A stretch of DNA of 64,000 nt from Parasphingorhabdus marina DSM 22363 (GCF_900128895.1 NZ_FSQW01000001.1:186001-250000), one strand, 5' to 3'. Numbered from the stretch's first letter, positions 25,397 to 36,408 are shown. Notes: generated by a model from the letters alone, not told the origin. Numbers and translations are program-made.

Positions 25397-27268
25397 ATGG
25401 AAATAGAAGAAATCCTTGCCTTTTTGCAGCGGTTCAATCCCTTTCGGGATCTTCCGGCGGAGGTTCTTGGCCGCATTTCCCGACAAATCGAGATTCGCTA
25501 TTTTCGTACCGGCACCACGATTATCGAAGCTGACGAGGATAATGCGCATTTCAATATTGTGCGCTCGGGCGCCGTCGAGCTGCGTATTGGCGGAACGGAA
25601 CTGAGCCACCGCCTGGGGGAAGGCTTGTGCTTCGGCTATCCCTCCCTGCTGCGGGGATCGCGGACGCGGAATCAGGTGATCGCTCTGGAAGACAGTCTGA
25701 TCTATCGCCTCGGGAAACAGGATTTTCTGGCGCTTCATGAGAAACATCCGGTTTTCCGGGATTTCTTCCAGGCCGATGAAACACAGAGGCTGCGCAAGGC
25801 CGTGGAATCCTTGCGAAATGCGCGCGACGGCAATGGCGGGCATCCCATGCTTGCGGTGCCGGTCCGGGATCTGCTCCGGCGGAAGTCGGTCACCTTCGGC
25901 AGTCCGCAAATGACGATTGGAGAATGCGCCGGTCTGATGGCCGAGGCAGATGTTTCGACGCTTCCGATTTGCGAAAACACCCGCCTTGTCGGGATCGTAA
26001 CCGACAAGGACCTGCGCCGCCGGGCGCTCGCGCGGCAAATGCCCCATGACCGCCCGATCAGCGACATCATGACCGCCGATCCGATCACCCTGCCCGAACG
26101 GGAGCAGGCACTGAGCGCGAAACTGATCATGTCACGGCACAATATTCATCACCTGCCGGTGGTTGGCGATACGGATGCAATTATCGGTGTGCTGAGCGCC
26201 AATGATCTGCTCACACGGCTCGGGATGAACGCCCTGCATGTCGTCGCGGAAATATCCGAAGCTGTCAGTCCGGAAGCGGTCGCACAGGCAGCGCAAAAGC
26301 TGGATCAGGTCATTGTCTATCTGGTCGACAGCGGAGTCGATGCTGACCATCTGGCCCGCTTTGTTTCCGCGATCGGGGAAGCGGCCCACAAGCGCCTGCT
26401 GCAACTCGCCGAAGCAGAGCTGGGACCGCCGCCGGTGCCCTATGCCCTGGTTGTGTTCGGATCGCTCGCCCGTCAGGAGCAGGCCGGAGGATCGGATCAG
26501 GACAATGGGTTCGTCCTCGATGACAGCTATGATCCCGACGCCCATGGCGCCTATTTCGCGCAACTGGCGCAGCGGCTTTGCGACGGCCTCAACAGCGCCG
26601 GATATGTCTATTGCCCGGGCGACATCATGGCGACCAATGACAGGTGGCGCCAGCCGTTGTCGGTCTGGAAAAAATGTTACCGCGACTGGATCGACAATCC
26701 GGACCCGGACAATATCCTCAACACCACCATATTTTTCGACATGCGCGCCATTGCCGGGGCAAGCGAACTGGTCGCCGACCTGCGCAGCGAAGTGCTGCAG
26801 TGGAGCAGCGCCAACAGGATCTTTCTGTCCTTCGTCGGCCGGGCGGCGGCGAAAACGCGGGTACCACTGGGCTTTTTCCGAAATTTTCTGCTCGAGCATG
26901 ACGAACAGGAGGGGGATGTTCTCGACCTGAAGCACCAGGCGATCGCTCCGATTATCGATATCGGCCGCGTCCATGCCCTTGCCGCGGATCTCGAACAGGT
27001 CTCGACAGTCGAAAGACTGCAAAAGGCAGCGGACACACCCCATCTCAGCGAAAGCGGTGCAGCGGATTTGCTCGACTGTTTTGAGTTTGTGCGGGACACC
27101 AGATTTCGGCACCAGGCACGCCAGATCCGGGCCGGCCAGAAACCGACCAGCAATCTCGATCCGAAAACGCTTTCGGGATTTGAGCGCGAGCATCTGAAAG
27201 ACGCATTCAAGGTGATCAAGACGCATCTCGACAGCATCAGTCGCAGTCATGCCGGAGGGATCAGTTGA
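25397..27268 (+). CDS. Cyclic-nucleotide-binding, CBS and DUF294 nucleotidyltransferase-like signalling protein
   Basis: 623 residues. In order: a cNMP-binding-like domain (residues about 10-130, with RDLPAEVLGRIS and RSGAVELRIGG), two CBS domains (about 150-275, with VGIVTDKDLRRRAL and HHLPVVGDTDAIIGVLSAND), a DUF294 putative nucleotidyltransferase core with FGSLARQEQ and SDQDNGFV, and the DUF294 C-terminal domain. Such proteins accompany the DUF4212/sodium symporter and CrbS-type kinase in many proteobacteria. The GlnD-like core suggests nucleotide or protein modification, unproven. It overlaps the next gene by four bases. Confidence 0.92.
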   Translation: MEIEEILAFLQRFNPFRDLPAEVLGRISRQIEIRYFRTGTTIIEADEDNAHFNIVRSGAVELRIGGTELSHRLGEGLCFGYPSLLRGSRTRNQVIALEDSLIYRLGKQDFLALHEKHPVFRDFFQADETQRLRKAVESLRNARDGNGGHPMLAVPVRDLLRRKSVTFGSPQMTIGECAGLMAEADVSTLPICENTRLVGIVTDKDLRRRALARQMPHDRPISDIMTADPITLPEREQALSAKLIMSRHNIHHLPVVGDTDAIIGVLSANDLLTRLGMNALHVVAEISEAVSPEAVAQAAQKLDQVIVYLVDSGVDADHLARFVSAIGEAAHKRLLQLAEAELGPPPVPYALVVFGSLARQEQAGGSDQDNGFVLDDSYDPDAHGAYFAQLAQRLCDGLNSAGYVYCPGDIMATNDRWRQPLSVWKKCYRDWIDNPDPDNILNTTIFFDMRAIAGASELVADLRSEVLQWSSANRIFLSFVGRAAAKTRVPLGFFRNFLLEHDEQEGDVLDLKHQAIAPIIDIGRVHALAADLEQVSTVERLQKAADTPHLSESGAADLLDCFEFVRDTRFRHQARQIRAGQKPTSNLDPKTLSGFEREHLKDAFKVIKTHLDSISRSHAGGIS

Positions 27269-27960
27269 AGCTCTCCGCTCCGCGCTGGCTAACGCAGGGA
27301 TTGTGGCAGCGACGCTGGAACCAGGCACGGGAGCAGTCTGCAGGAACGCCGCTGGAAGCCTATTACAGCAACACGCTTCCAGATCCCGACCATTTGGTGG
27401 ACGACATCGAAATCATCGCGCTCGACTTTGAAAGCGATGGCCTGGGAACCGACGCCGCGCTGCTCGAGGCGGGATGGACCGGGATGAACAGCCGGGCGAT
27501 CGATCTTTCAACCGCGCACCGCGAGCGCATAGCTGCGCTTGATCCCCTGCAGGAAGTGGCGGTTACCGTGCATCGCATTACCGACAGCGCAGCAGCCGAA
27601 GGCCGTCCGGAAAGGGAAGTGCTCGACGAACTGACGGGCATTCTGTCCGGAAAAGTGCTGCTTGCACATTTTGCGCGGATCGAGGCCGGATTTCTGAACG
27701 CCGCCTGCTACAGGCAATATGGTACGCCCTTTGTCGGGCAGTATATCTGCACGATGGAGCTGGAAGAACGCTGGTTTCCGGCGCCGCGCACAGCTGACGG
27801 GCTGCGACTGGGCAAGCTTCGGGCGCAATATGGCCTGCCACAATATCGCGCCCATGACGGCCTGACCGACGCGATCGCGTGCGGTGAACTGTTCCTCGCG
27901 CAAATCGCCAGGCGCGGTTCTCCGAACCTGAAACTGCAGGACGTCGTCATGGGCGCATGA
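27265..27960 (+). CDS. DnaQ-like 3'-5' exonuclease
   Basis: 231 residues, TTG start at 27265 preceded by GGAGG with good spacing. DEDDh exonuclease motifs are present: LDFESDGLG (D, E), LLAHFARIEAGFL in place of the usual Asp-containing ExoII (Glu here, as in other exonucleases paired with DUF294 proteins) and YRAHDGLTDAIA (H, D). It is coupled to the DUF294 gene by a TTGA overlap. The biological target in acetate metabolism clusters is unknown. Confidence 0.88.
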   Translation: MKLSAPRWLTQGLWQRRWNQAREQSAGTPLEAYYSNTLPDPDHLVDDIEIIALDFESDGLGTDAALLEAGWTGMNSRAIDLSTAHRERIAALDPLQEVAVTVHRITDSAAAEGRPEREVLDELTGILSGKVLLAHFARIEAGFLNAACYRQYGTPFVGQYICTMELEERWFPAPRTADGLRLGKLRAQYGLPQYRAHDGLTDAIACGELFLAQIARRGSPNLKLQDVVMGA

Positions 27961-28098
27961 TCGTCGCCAGCGCGGCAATCAAGGTCGAAAGGCACCATTA
28001 GACCAAAGTCGCTCTTTCAAAATTTCCACCCTCGTCTAGCCTCTCGGGCAGAATGGAGAAAAGCCTGATCTCCATCATACGCAAATGGGGAGGAATTC

Positions 28099-28371
28099 AT
28101 GTCTGAAGATGAAGTTGAAACCACGGAATCGGAACAGGCCTACTGGTCTGAAAATATCCGGCTGCTGGTCACGCTAATGGCGATCTGGTTCGTCGTGTCC
28201 TTTGGCGCGGGCATATTGTTCCGGGATTTTCTCGACCAGTTTTCGCTCGGCGGATATCCGCTGGGATTCTGGTTCGCCCAGCAAGGCTCCATCTACGTCT
28301 TCATCGGTCTGATCTTCTACTACACGTGGAAGATGAAAAGGATCGAACGCAAATATGATCTGGATGACTGA
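28099..28371 (+). CDS. DUF4212 protein, small subunit of sodium:solute symporter
   Basis: 90 residues with two membrane helices (LLVTLMAIWFVVSFGAGILF and GSIYVFIGLIFYYTWKM). The family accompanies a large sodium:solute symporter, which starts 11 bases downstream. AGGAGG precedes the ATG. It probably assists transport of acetate or another small carboxylate. Confidence 0.93.
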   Translation: MSEDEVETTESEQAYWSENIRLLVTLMAIWFVVSFGAGILFRDFLDQFSLGGYPLGFWFAQQGSIYVFIGLIFYYTWKMKRIERKYDLDD

Positions 28372-28382
28372 GGGAGGCTGAC

Positions 28383-30158
28383 ATGGACACGCAAACGCTT
28401 ATCTATCTTTTTGTCGGCCTCTCCTTCACGATGTATATCGGCATCGCGATCTGGAGCCGGGCGGGTTCAACCAAGGAATTTTACGTCGCCGGCGGCGGCG
28501 TCAATCCCGTCGTCAACGGCATGGCAACGGCGGCGGACTGGATGTCCGCGGCCAGCTTCATTTCGATGGCTGGAATCATCGCCTTTGCCGGCTATGACGC
28601 GTCGGTCTACCTGATGGGCTGGACCGGCGGATATGTGATGCTGGCGCTGTTGCTCGCGCCCTATTTGCGCAAGTTCGGCCAGTTTACGGTGCCGGATTTC
28701 ATCGGCACCCGCTATTATTCCAAAGCCGCGCGCGTGGTTGCGGTGGTCTGCCTGATCTTCATCAGTTTCACCTATATCGCTGGCCAGATGCGCGGCGTCG
28801 GAATCGTGTTCTCGCGCTTCCTTGATGTGCCGATCACAATGGGCGTGATCATCGGCATGGCGATCGTGTTCTTTTACGCGGTGCTCGGAGGGATGAAAGG
28901 CATCACCTATACGCAGGTCGCTCAATATTGCGTGCTGATCTTTGCCTATATGGTGCCGGCCTTCTTCATCAGTTTTCTGATCACCGGCAATCCCATTCCG
29001 CAACTGGGTCTGGGCTCGACAGTCAATGACGGCTCGGGGCTATATGTCCTGCAAAAGCTCGATCTTGTCCTGCAGGACATGGGTTTCGGGGCCTATACTG
29101 ACGGGTCGAAATCGATGATCGACGTGTTCTGTATCACTGCGGCGCTGATGGTCGGTACCGCCGGTCTGCCGCACGTGATCGTGCGCTTCTTCACCGTGCC
29201 GAAAGCATCTGATGCACGCAAGTCGGCGGGCTGGGCACTGGTTTTCATCGCCCTGCTCTACACCACTGCACCGGCTGTCGGCGCCTTCGCGCGGATCAAC
29301 TTTATCGAGACCGTTGACCAGACCGAATATGCCGAAGCGCCAGCCTGGTTCAAGAACTGGGAAGCCAATGACCTGATCGCCTGGTATGACAAGAATGACG
29401 ATGGCGTGATGCAGCTTGCCGCGGGCGATGCCTTTATGGGCAAGCCGAGCTATGCGGACACCACCGGCACCGCCGGACAGCGCATGGTCACCAATCCGCC
29501 CAATGAGGAGAGCGCCAACGAGGTCTATGTTGACCGCGATATCATGGTGCTGGCCAATCCGGAGATTGCCAACCTGCCGGGCTGGGTGATCGCGCTGGTT
29601 GCAGCTGGCGGCCTGGCAGCGGCCCTTTCGACGGCGGCCGGCCTGCTGCTGGTGATCTCGTCATCCATCAGCCACGACCTGCTGAAGTCCACCTTCCGCC
29701 CGCAGATCACCGAGAAAGGGGAACTGATGGCGGCGCGGATCTCGGCAACGGCCGCGATTGTGGTGGCCGGTTACCTTGGCATCTATCCTCCGGGATGGGT
29801 GGCACAGGTCGTGGCGTTTGCCTTCGGTCTGGCTGCAGCATCGCTGTTCCCGGCCATCTTCATGGGGATCTTCTCGAAATCCATGAACAAGGAAGGCGCG
29901 ATTGCCGGAATGGTCACCGGTCTGGTGTTCACCTTCAGCTATATCGCGTATTTCAAGCTGGTGAATCCGGAGGCCAATGTCGCGGCCAACTGGCTGTTCG
30001 GCGTTTCGCCGGAAGGTATCGGCGTGATCGGCATGCTGCTCAACTTTGCCGTGGCCATCGTGGTTTCGAAGATGACCGCTTCGCCACCGCTCGAAGTCCG
30101 CAAGCTGGTTGATTCGATCCGCGTTCCGCGCGGGGCAGGAGATGCCGCAGCACATTAG
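28383..30158 (+). CDS. Sodium:solute symporter, ActP-like acetate/carboxylate transporter (large subunit)
   Basis: 591 residues with about 13 membrane helices and the SSS-family features ATAADWMSAASFISMAG near the start and GGLAAALSTAAGLLLVISSS in the later third (sodium site). The family (VC_2705 type) moves acetate or related acids. A hydrophilic loop at about residues 310-390 contains an EF-hand-like DKNDDGVMQL. It is followed by a terminator and then the sensor kinase. Confidence 0.93.
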   Translation: MDTQTLIYLFVGLSFTMYIGIAIWSRAGSTKEFYVAGGGVNPVVNGMATAADWMSAASFISMAGIIAFAGYDASVYLMGWTGGYVMLALLLAPYLRKFGQFTVPDFIGTRYYSKAARVVAVVCLIFISFTYIAGQMRGVGIVFSRFLDVPITMGVIIGMAIVFFYAVLGGMKGITYTQVAQYCVLIFAYMVPAFFISFLITGNPIPQLGLGSTVNDGSGLYVLQKLDLVLQDMGFGAYTDGSKSMIDVFCITAALMVGTAGLPHVIVRFFTVPKASDARKSAGWALVFIALLYTTAPAVGAFARINFIETVDQTEYAEAPAWFKNWEANDLIAWYDKNDDGVMQLAAGDAFMGKPSYADTTGTAGQRMVTNPPNEESANEVYVDRDIMVLANPEIANLPGWVIALVAAGGLAAALSTAAGLLLVISSSISHDLLKSTFRPQITEKGELMAARISATAAIVVAGYLGIYPPGWVAQVVAFAFGLAAASLFPAIFMGIFSKSMNKEGAIAGMVTGLVFTFSYIAYFKLVNPEANVAANWLFGVSPEGIGVIGMLLNFAVAIVVSKMTASPPLEVRKLVDSIRVPRGAGDAAAH

Positions 30159-30183
30159 GCTTTCTCTTCTCCCGGGAAGCCCG

Positions 30184-30215
30184 GAGGGCGGCGCTTGGCG
30201 TCGCCCTCTTTTTTT
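30184..30215 (+). terminator. Intrinsic terminator after the symporter
   Basis: GAGGGCG pairs with CGCCCTC around the GCGCTTGGCGT region and is followed by eight T. It separates the transporter operon from the sensor-kinase gene. Confidence 0.85.
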
Positions 30216-30264
30216 GGCATGACCGTCGCAGCCGTCAGGGAACAGGGCGGCACGGAGGACCTGG

Positions 30265-33200
30265 ATGACGCTCTGGCTGGCCATTGCCATAGCCCTGATC
30301 TATTCGGCCGGCCTGTTTGCGCTGGCCGTTGCGGGTGACCGGGGCCGGATCCGGCTCAATGAAACCCGGAGCGCGCTGGTCTACGGCCTGTCGCTCGCCG
30401 TCTATGCCACCAGCTGGACCTTCTATGGTGCAGTGGGAACTGCGGTCACGGGAGGACTCGAATTCCTGCCGATCTATCTCGGACCGATCCTGCTGTTCAC
30501 GCTGGGTTATCCGATCGTGCGCAAGACATTGCGGCTCGGAAAGGCGATGCACAGCACGTCAATCGCCGATTTCCTGTCCACACGCTATGGCAAGAGCGGG
30601 TCGGTCGCCGCACTGGTGACCGTCATCGCAACGATCGGCCTGCTGCCTTATGTCGCCCTGCAACTCAAATCCGTCGCCCAGACCCTGACCGAACTGTCAC
30701 CCGATATCCGGCAGAATATCGGCACCAGTGACGTTGTGCTCGCGGTTGCCGGGATCATGGCCCTGTTCGCGATATTGTTCGGGACGCGCAGTGTCGATCT
30801 GACCCGGCATAACCGCGGGCTGGTCCTGACCATCGCGGCGGAAGCGATCGTGAAACTCTTCGCGCTGATGATCATGGCCGGGTTTGCCATCTGGCTGATC
30901 TGGAATATCGAACCCGGCAGCAGCGCCGCGCCGGTCAACCCTGCAGAAATTTTTGCGGCGGACCAGATGGATGCGCGATTCTGGGTGCTGACGCTGATCG
31001 CCTTTTGTGCGGCCCTGTGTTTGCCCCGGCAATTTCACATGACCGTTGTCGAGGCCACGGTCGACAAGCCGGGACGCCTGATGCAATGGACATTCCCGAT
31101 CTATCTGGCGATCACCACGCTCGCCGTCTTCCCGATCACCATGGCCGGCCTCGCCTATCTCGACGGCGCCCGGAGCGCGCCCGACATGATCATGCTTGCC
31201 CTGCCACTGGCACAAGGCCTGGACTGGCTCGCCATTGCAGTCTTTATCGGCGGGTTTTCGGCGGCAACGGGGATGATCATTGTCACCACCATCGCCCTGT
31301 CAGCGATGATCACCAATGATCTTGTCGTTCCCGTTGTCTACCGGTTGCGCCAGGGGACAGGCGACAGCACTCTCACCATGGGGCAACAATTGCTGTGGGT
31401 GCGCCGCAGCGTGGTTCTCGGCTTTCTGGCGCTGGCCTATCTCTATTATCGCACCATCGATAACAGCGCGACGCTGGCCGGACTGGGCACGATCTCCTTT
31501 GCCGCGGTGGCACAATTCGCCCCCGGACTGATCGCCGGGCTCTACTGGAAATCCGCCAATCGCAACGGGATGATGGCCGGACTCAGCGCCGGATTTGCCA
31601 GCTGGTTCCTGCTGCTCATTGTGCCGGCCTATCTGGGCGGCGATCCCCTGATCGCAATTTCCGGGGACCCGCTTGTATCCGGCGTGATCATCAGCCTGGT
31701 CGCCAATATCTCCCTGTTTGCGCTGGTGTCCGTCGCGACCCGCCCGAATCTTGTCGATCAGGCCCAGGCCGCCAGTTTCGTCGCCCTCGATCGCGAACTC
31801 CCGCAGGACAAGATCGGAACCAGCGGCAAACGTGTCGCCGACTTCCGGTTGCTGCTGGAACAATTTGTCGGGAGCGACAACGCCCGGGCCACCCTGACGG
31901 CTCTGCGGCAAACCACAGGCAAAGGCTATAATGACCTCGATCGGGCAGATGCGGCGCTGGTCGAAATGTCGGAACGGCAGCTGTCGGGGATATTGGGCGC
32001 CTCCTCCGCGCGTTCGCTGATCATATCCACGCTCGAAGGCGACGCCGTGCCACTGGAAGAAGTGGTCGCCATGTTCGACGAAACGTCGCAGCGCCTGCAG
32101 TTCAGCGGCGAATTGCTGCAAACCGCGATCGAGAATATCGACCAGGGTGTTGCTGTGGTCGATCAGGATATGCGGCTGGTGGCCTGGAACAGCCGCTATG
32201 TTGAAATGTTCGGCCTGCCGGAAGAACTGGTCATCGTCGGGCAGCCGATTGGCGACCTGATCGCGCATAATCTTGGTCGGACCGAACCCGACGGGAATCT
32301 TGTGGCAGAGGAGGTAGAGAAACGGCTGGGCCATATGCGCGCCGGGCGGCGCCATGCGCTGGAACGCGAACAGCCCGATGGCCGGGTTCTGCGGATCATG
32401 GGCAACCCGACTCCGCAGCAGGGCTATGTCACCAGCTATACCGATATCACTGCGGATCGCCGGCAGGAACAGGCGCTGGAAACCATGGTCGAGGAGCGGA
32501 CCCGGCAGCTCACCGAAGCCAATGCCGCGCTGGAAAAGGCCACCCGGTCCAAGACCCGCTTTCTGGCCGCGGCGAGCCATGATCTGGTCCAGCCGATGAA
32601 TGCCGCGCGTCTATTTACATCGGCCTTGTCCGAAGAAATTGATGATGGAAACGAAACATCACGCCAGCTGGTCAGCCAGATCGACCACAGTATTGAAATG
32701 GCGGACAAGCTGCTCCGGACCCTGCTCGACATTTCCAAACTGGATGGCGGTGGACTCAAGCCCAATCCCGTAACTTTTTCAGTGCAAGAGCTTTTTGATG
32801 ATCTGCGGACCCAGTTCGAAGGGCGCGCGGCAGACGAGAGGCTGGATCTCCGGGTGGTAGGAAGTTCCACCTGGATCAGCGCGGACAAGGGCATGCTGGC
32901 GTCGATCATGCAGAACCTGATATCCAATGCGCTGCGCTATACCGAGCAGGGCCGGGTATTGCTGGGCGCACGGCGGCGCGGCCAGAAGATCGAACTGCAG
33001 GTCTGGGATAGCGGGCCGGGCATCTCCCAGGACGATCTGGAAAGCGTTTTCGAGGAATTCCGGCAACTCAGATCTCACAGCAACAGCGAGGGAGTCGGCC
33101 TCGGGCTGGCTCTGGCCCAGAGGCTGGCCCGGTTGCTGGGTAGCGAGATCCAGCTGGTTTCCACCCCGGACAAGGGCAGCTGTTTTTCGCTGACTTTGCC

Positions 33201-33657
33201 CGAGACCGCACCGGAGACGGAGCCAGCGCGACCGGTTGCGGTTCCGGCAACGCCATCAGGATCATTCGATGATCTGGAGATATTGTGCATCGACAATGAG
33301 CCAAAGGCGCTGGAGGCCCTGTCCGGACTCCTGACCCGCTGGGGGTGCGAGGTCGCGACGGCCACGCGGCTGGATGAGGTGGAGACCGGCTGCCCGGATC
33401 TTCTCATTCTCGACTATCAGCTCGACAATGACGTGACCGGGGACGAAATTTATGCCGGGTTGACGGAAAGGTGGGGAAAGAAGCCGCCAGTAATTCTGCT
33501 GACTGCCGAGGATACCGACGCCACGCTGGCGCTTTGCCGCAATCTCGGATTTGAACGGCTGCTCAAACCGGCGTCCCCGATGGCGCTCCGCGCACTGATG
33601 GGGAGTCTGGTCAGACCATCATCGAAGAAGGAAAAGACGGCCGACGCCGCGTCCTAG
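30265..33657 (+). CDS. CrbS-like hybrid sensor histidine kinase with transporter-like N-terminus
   Basis: 1130 residues. The first about 500 residues form a sodium:solute-symporter-like membrane domain (many helices, with CLPRQFHMTVVEA). A PAS_7-type domain is around residues 620-730 (IENIDQGVAVVDQDM), then HisKA with His772 in AASHDLVQPMN, HATPase_c (SNALRYT, WDSGPGI, GVGLGLALA) and a C-terminal receiver with Asp1050 in LILDYQL. In Vibrio and Pseudomonas, CrbS/CrbR controls acs and acetate use; the neighbours here (symporter, acs, response regulator) are the same. The end overlaps the response regulator end by four bases. Confidence 0.92.
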   Translation: MTLWLAIAIALIYSAGLFALAVAGDRGRIRLNETRSALVYGLSLAVYATSWTFYGAVGTAVTGGLEFLPIYLGPILLFTLGYPIVRKTLRLGKAMHSTSIADFLSTRYGKSGSVAALVTVIATIGLLPYVALQLKSVAQTLTELSPDIRQNIGTSDVVLAVAGIMALFAILFGTRSVDLTRHNRGLVLTIAAEAIVKLFALMIMAGFAIWLIWNIEPGSSAAPVNPAEIFAADQMDARFWVLTLIAFCAALCLPRQFHMTVVEATVDKPGRLMQWTFPIYLAITTLAVFPITMAGLAYLDGARSAPDMIMLALPLAQGLDWLAIAVFIGGFSAATGMIIVTTIALSAMITNDLVVPVVYRLRQGTGDSTLTMGQQLLWVRRSVVLGFLALAYLYYRTIDNSATLAGLGTISFAAVAQFAPGLIAGLYWKSANRNGMMAGLSAGFASWFLLLIVPAYLGGDPLIAISGDPLVSGVIISLVANISLFALVSVATRPNLVDQAQAASFVALDRELPQDKIGTSGKRVADFRLLLEQFVGSDNARATLTALRQTTGKGYNDLDRADAALVEMSERQLSGILGASSARSLIISTLEGDAVPLEEVVAMFDETSQRLQFSGELLQTAIENIDQGVAVVDQDMRLVAWNSRYVEMFGLPEELVIVGQPIGDLIAHNLGRTEPDGNLVAEEVEKRLGHMRAGRRHALEREQPDGRVLRIMGNPTPQQGYVTSYTDITADRRQEQALETMVEERTRQLTEANAALEKATRSKTRFLAAASHDLVQPMNAARLFTSALSEEIDDGNETSRQLVSQIDHSIEMADKLLRTLLDISKLDGGGLKPNPVTFSVQELFDDLRTQFEGRAADERLDLRVVGSSTWISADKGMLASIMQNLISNALRYTEQGRVLLGARRRGQKIELQVWDSGPGISQDDLESVFEEFRQLRSHSNSEGVGLGLALAQRLARLLGSEIQLVSTPDKGSCFSLTLPETAPETEPARPVAVPATPSGSFDDLEILCIDNEPKALEALSGLLTRWGCEVATATRLDEVETGCPDLLILDYQLDNDVTGDEIYAGLTERWGKKPPVILLTAEDTDATLALCRNLGFERLLKPASPMALRALMGSLVRPSSKKEKTADAAS

Positions 33658-34295
33658 GGCAATTGCGTAGCCGGTTCGGCGACATCCAGCTTTTGGGCGA
33701 TCAGCACTGCCTGAGTCCGGTTGATCACGCCCAGCTTGCGGAATATCGCGGTAATATGCGCTTTGACCGTGGCTTCGGTAATCTCCATCTGGAAGGCGAT
33801 CTGCTTGTTGAGCAGGCCTTCGTTCATCAGCAGCAGGATTTTGCGCTGCGCCGGTGTCAGGCTTGCCAGGCGCGAGAAATCATCGGACTCGTCCTCCCCT
33901 TCTGCCGCACATGACGGATGGAACCAGATGTCTCCGTCGCGAACGGCGGAAAGCGCACGGCACATGTCATCCAGTGACGCAGATTTCGGGATGAAGGCCG
34001 ACGCGCCGAGGCTTTGTGCGGCGCGGATGACACGATCTTCTTCGCTGGCGGAAACCACCGCCACCGGCATCGCCGGAAAATCCTGACGGAAGTCCAGCAA
34101 TGGTGCCAGCCCCTCGCTGTCGGGCAGGTGCAGGTCGAGCAGCAACATGTCGCACGGACCGTCATCCAGTGCCTGCCTCGCCGAAGCTATGGTTTCTGCC
34201 TCAATCACCTCTCCATCCGGCCAGATCTTGCCGACAGCCTGTGCCAGAGCGCTGCGAAAGAGCGGATGGTCATCGGTGATGATGAAGCGCGACAT
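33654..34295 (-). CDS. LuxR-type response regulator, CrbR-like
   Basis: 213 residues. Receiver domain with phosphoacceptor D54 (MLLLDLHLPDSEG) and conserved Lys in FIPKSAS, then a LuxR/NarL HTH at about residues 145-205 (LTPAQRKILLLMNEGLLNKQ and ATVKAHITAIFRKLGV). It ends against the sensor kinase and lies one base downstream of acs on the same strand, so acs and this regulator are likely one operon. It is the probable partner of the kinase at 30265. Confidence 0.92.
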   Translation of the reverse strand: MSRFIITDDHPLFRSALAQAVGKIWPDGEVIEAETIASARQALDDGPCDMLLLDLHLPDSEGLAPLLDFRQDFPAMPVAVVSASEEDRVIRAAQSLGASAFIPKSASLDDMCRALSAVRDGDIWFHPSCAAEGEDESDDFSRLASLTPAQRKILLLMNEGLLNKQIAFQMEITEATVKAHITAIFRKLGVINRTQAVLIAQKLDVAEPATQLP

Positions 34296-34296
34296 G

Positions 34297-36252
34297 CTAT
34301 CTGTTTAACCGCCCTTCAATCAGACTATCAACCACATTCGGGTCCGCCAGCGTCGAGGTGTCACCCAGAGATCCGAAGTCATTCTCCGCAATCTTGCGCA
34401 ATATGCGCCGCATGATCTTGCCCGACCGGGTCTTCGGCAGGGCCGGCGTCAGGTGGAGATGGTCCGGCGTGGCGATTGGTCCGATTTCCGTCCGGACATG
34501 TGCCCGAAGCTCTGCCGCCAGTTCATCCGAAGGGTCTTCGCCAGCGTTCAGCGTAACATAGCAATAGATCCCCTGTCCCTTGATATCGTGCGGATAACCG
34601 ACCACCGCAGCTTCGGCGACCCTCGCATGGGATACCAGCGCCGATTCGACTTCCGCTGTGCCCATCCGGTGCCCGGACACGTTGATCACGTCATCGACGC
34701 GTCCGGTGATCCAGTAATAGCCATCCGCATCGCGGCGGCAGCCATCGCCGGTGAAATATTTGCCTTTGTAGGTCGAGAAATAGGTATCGATGAAGCGCTG
34801 ATGATCGCCATATACGCTGCGGGCCTGTCCCGGCCAGCTGGCGGTGATGCAGAGATTGCCGTCGGTCGCCCCGTCCAGCACGTCGCCTTCATTGGTCACC
34901 AGCTGGGGCTGGATTCCGAAAAAGGGCTTGCCGGCACTCCCCGGTTTCATGCCATGCGCCCCGGGGAGCGTTGTAATCATGATGCCGCCGGTCTCTGTCT
35001 GCCACCAGGTGTCGACAATCGGGGACTGGCCCTCGCCGACAACATTATAATACCAGCGCCACGCTTCGGGATTTATCGGCTCACCCACCGTCCCGAGCAG
35101 ACGGATGGAGGACCGGTCGTGCTTCTGCACCGGTGCATCGCCCTCGCGCATCAGCGCCCTGATGGCCGTCGGCGCAGTATAAAATATGTTGACCTGATAT
35201 TTCTCCACCACTTCCCAGAAACGGCTGTGGTCGGGATAGTTTGGCACACCCTCGAACATCACTTCGGTCGCGCCGTTGATCAGCGGGCCATAGACAATAT
35301 AACTGTGGCCGGTCACCCAGCCGATGTCCGCCGAACACCAGAAAACCTCGCCGAGCTGATAATCAAAGACATATTGAAAGGTGGTCGCGGTCCAGACGGC
35401 ATAGCCGCCAGTGGTGTGCAGCACGCCTTTCGGTTTGCCGGTAGAGCCCGAAGTATAGAGAATGAACAGCGGATCCTCCGCATTCATCGGCTCGCAGGGG
35501 CAGTCTTCGGAGACGTCCGCACGGATATCGTGATACCAGTGGTCGCGCCCCTCCTGCATGTCGATGGGGATGTCAGTGTGATGGATCACCAGCACCGCCT
35601 CCACGTCCACCTGAGCCAGGGCGGCGTCGACATTCGCCTTGAGCGGGACCGGCTTGCCGCCGCGCAATCCGCCATCGGCACAGATCACGAATTTGCTCTC
35701 GCAATCCTCTATCCGCCCGGCCAGCGCATCCGGTGAGAAACCGCCAAATACCACCGAATGGATTGCCCCGATCCGGGCACAGGCGAGCATGGCAATCGCG
35801 CCTTCCGGAATCATCGGCATATAGATGGTGACCCGGTCGCCCTTCCGGACACCGATTTTTTTCAGGCTGTTCGCCATCATGACAACTTCTGCAAGCAGCT
35901 CGGCATAGGTGATGACCCGGCCTTCCCCTTCCGGGTCATCGGGTTCGAAAATCAGCGCCGTCACATCGCCCTTGCCCGCTGCCACATGCCGGTCCACGGC
36001 ATTGTGACAGATGTTCAGGACACCATCTTCAAACCATTTGATCGCCACCGGATCATAGGACCAGCTGGATATGGTGCCAGGCTCGGTGATCCAGTCCAGA
36101 CGCCCGGCCTGCTTCGCCCAGAAACCGTCCGGATCGGAAAGGCTTTCCTGATAGAGACGGTCATATTCCGGTCCGTCACAATGGGTGTTCTGGCCCAAGG
36201 CCGGCGGCAAAATGACCTCCGCCTCTCGAGTCTTTTCCGCTACGTCGTTCAT
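34297..36252 (-). CDS. acs: Acetyl-CoA synthetase
   Basis: 651 residues from the ATG at 36252, the usual length for Acs. The ATP-binding loop [15 protein letters not shown], the WWQTETGG motif and the acetylatable Lys612 in [12 protein letters not shown] are intact. It converts acetate, CoA and ATP to acetyl-CoA. The frame upstream to 37299 is only the antisense of the divergent porin gene and is not part of Acs. The sirtuin at 54971 could deacylate its lysine. Confidence 0.97.
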   Translation of the reverse strand: MNDVAEKTREAEVILPPALGQNTHCDGPEYDRLYQESLSDPDGFWAKQAGRLDWITEPGTISSWSYDPVAIKWFEDGVLNICHNAVDRHVAAGKGDVTALIFEPDDPEGEGRVITYAELLAEVVMMANSLKKIGVRKGDRVTIYMPMIPEGAIAMLACARIGAIHSVVFGGFSPDALAGRIEDCESKFVICADGGLRGGKPVPLKANVDAALAQVDVEAVLVIHHTDIPIDMQEGRDHWYHDIRADVSEDCPCEPMNAEDPLFILYTSGSTGKPKGVLHTTGGYAVWTATTFQYVFDYQLGEVFWCSADIGWVTGHSYIVYGPLINGATEVMFEGVPNYPDHSRFWEVVEKYQVNIFYTAPTAIRALMREGDAPVQKHDRSSIRLLGTVGEPINPEAWRWYYNVVGEGQSPIVDTWWQTETGGIMITTLPGAHGMKPGSAGKPFFGIQPQLVTNEGDVLDGATDGNLCITASWPGQARSVYGDHQRFIDTYFSTYKGKYFTGDGCRRDADGYYWITGRVDDVINVSGHRMGTAEVESALVSHARVAEAAVVGYPHDIKGQGIYCYVTLNAGEDPSDELAAELRAHVRTEIGPIATPDHLHLTPALPKTRSGKIMRRILRKIAENDFGSLGDTSTLADPNVVDSLIEGRLNR

Positions 36253-36408
36253 CCCGCCATCTCCCGCTTGCGACTCTGTCCTTTGCCTTGAAGATAGAGC
36301 AAAGCGCCGGTTCGGGCATTCAGACATTGGTCGTATAGACCATTGGCTAATTTCGCGCCGCCAGCGCCTGTGCCACCCCAAATGCAACAACATTCCGGGG
36401 AGGATCTT

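Noticed and set aside
36343-36408. Upstream ATG for the DcaP-like protein
   Set aside because: A GTG at 36409 has an ideal ribosome-binding site and leads straight into a signal peptide.
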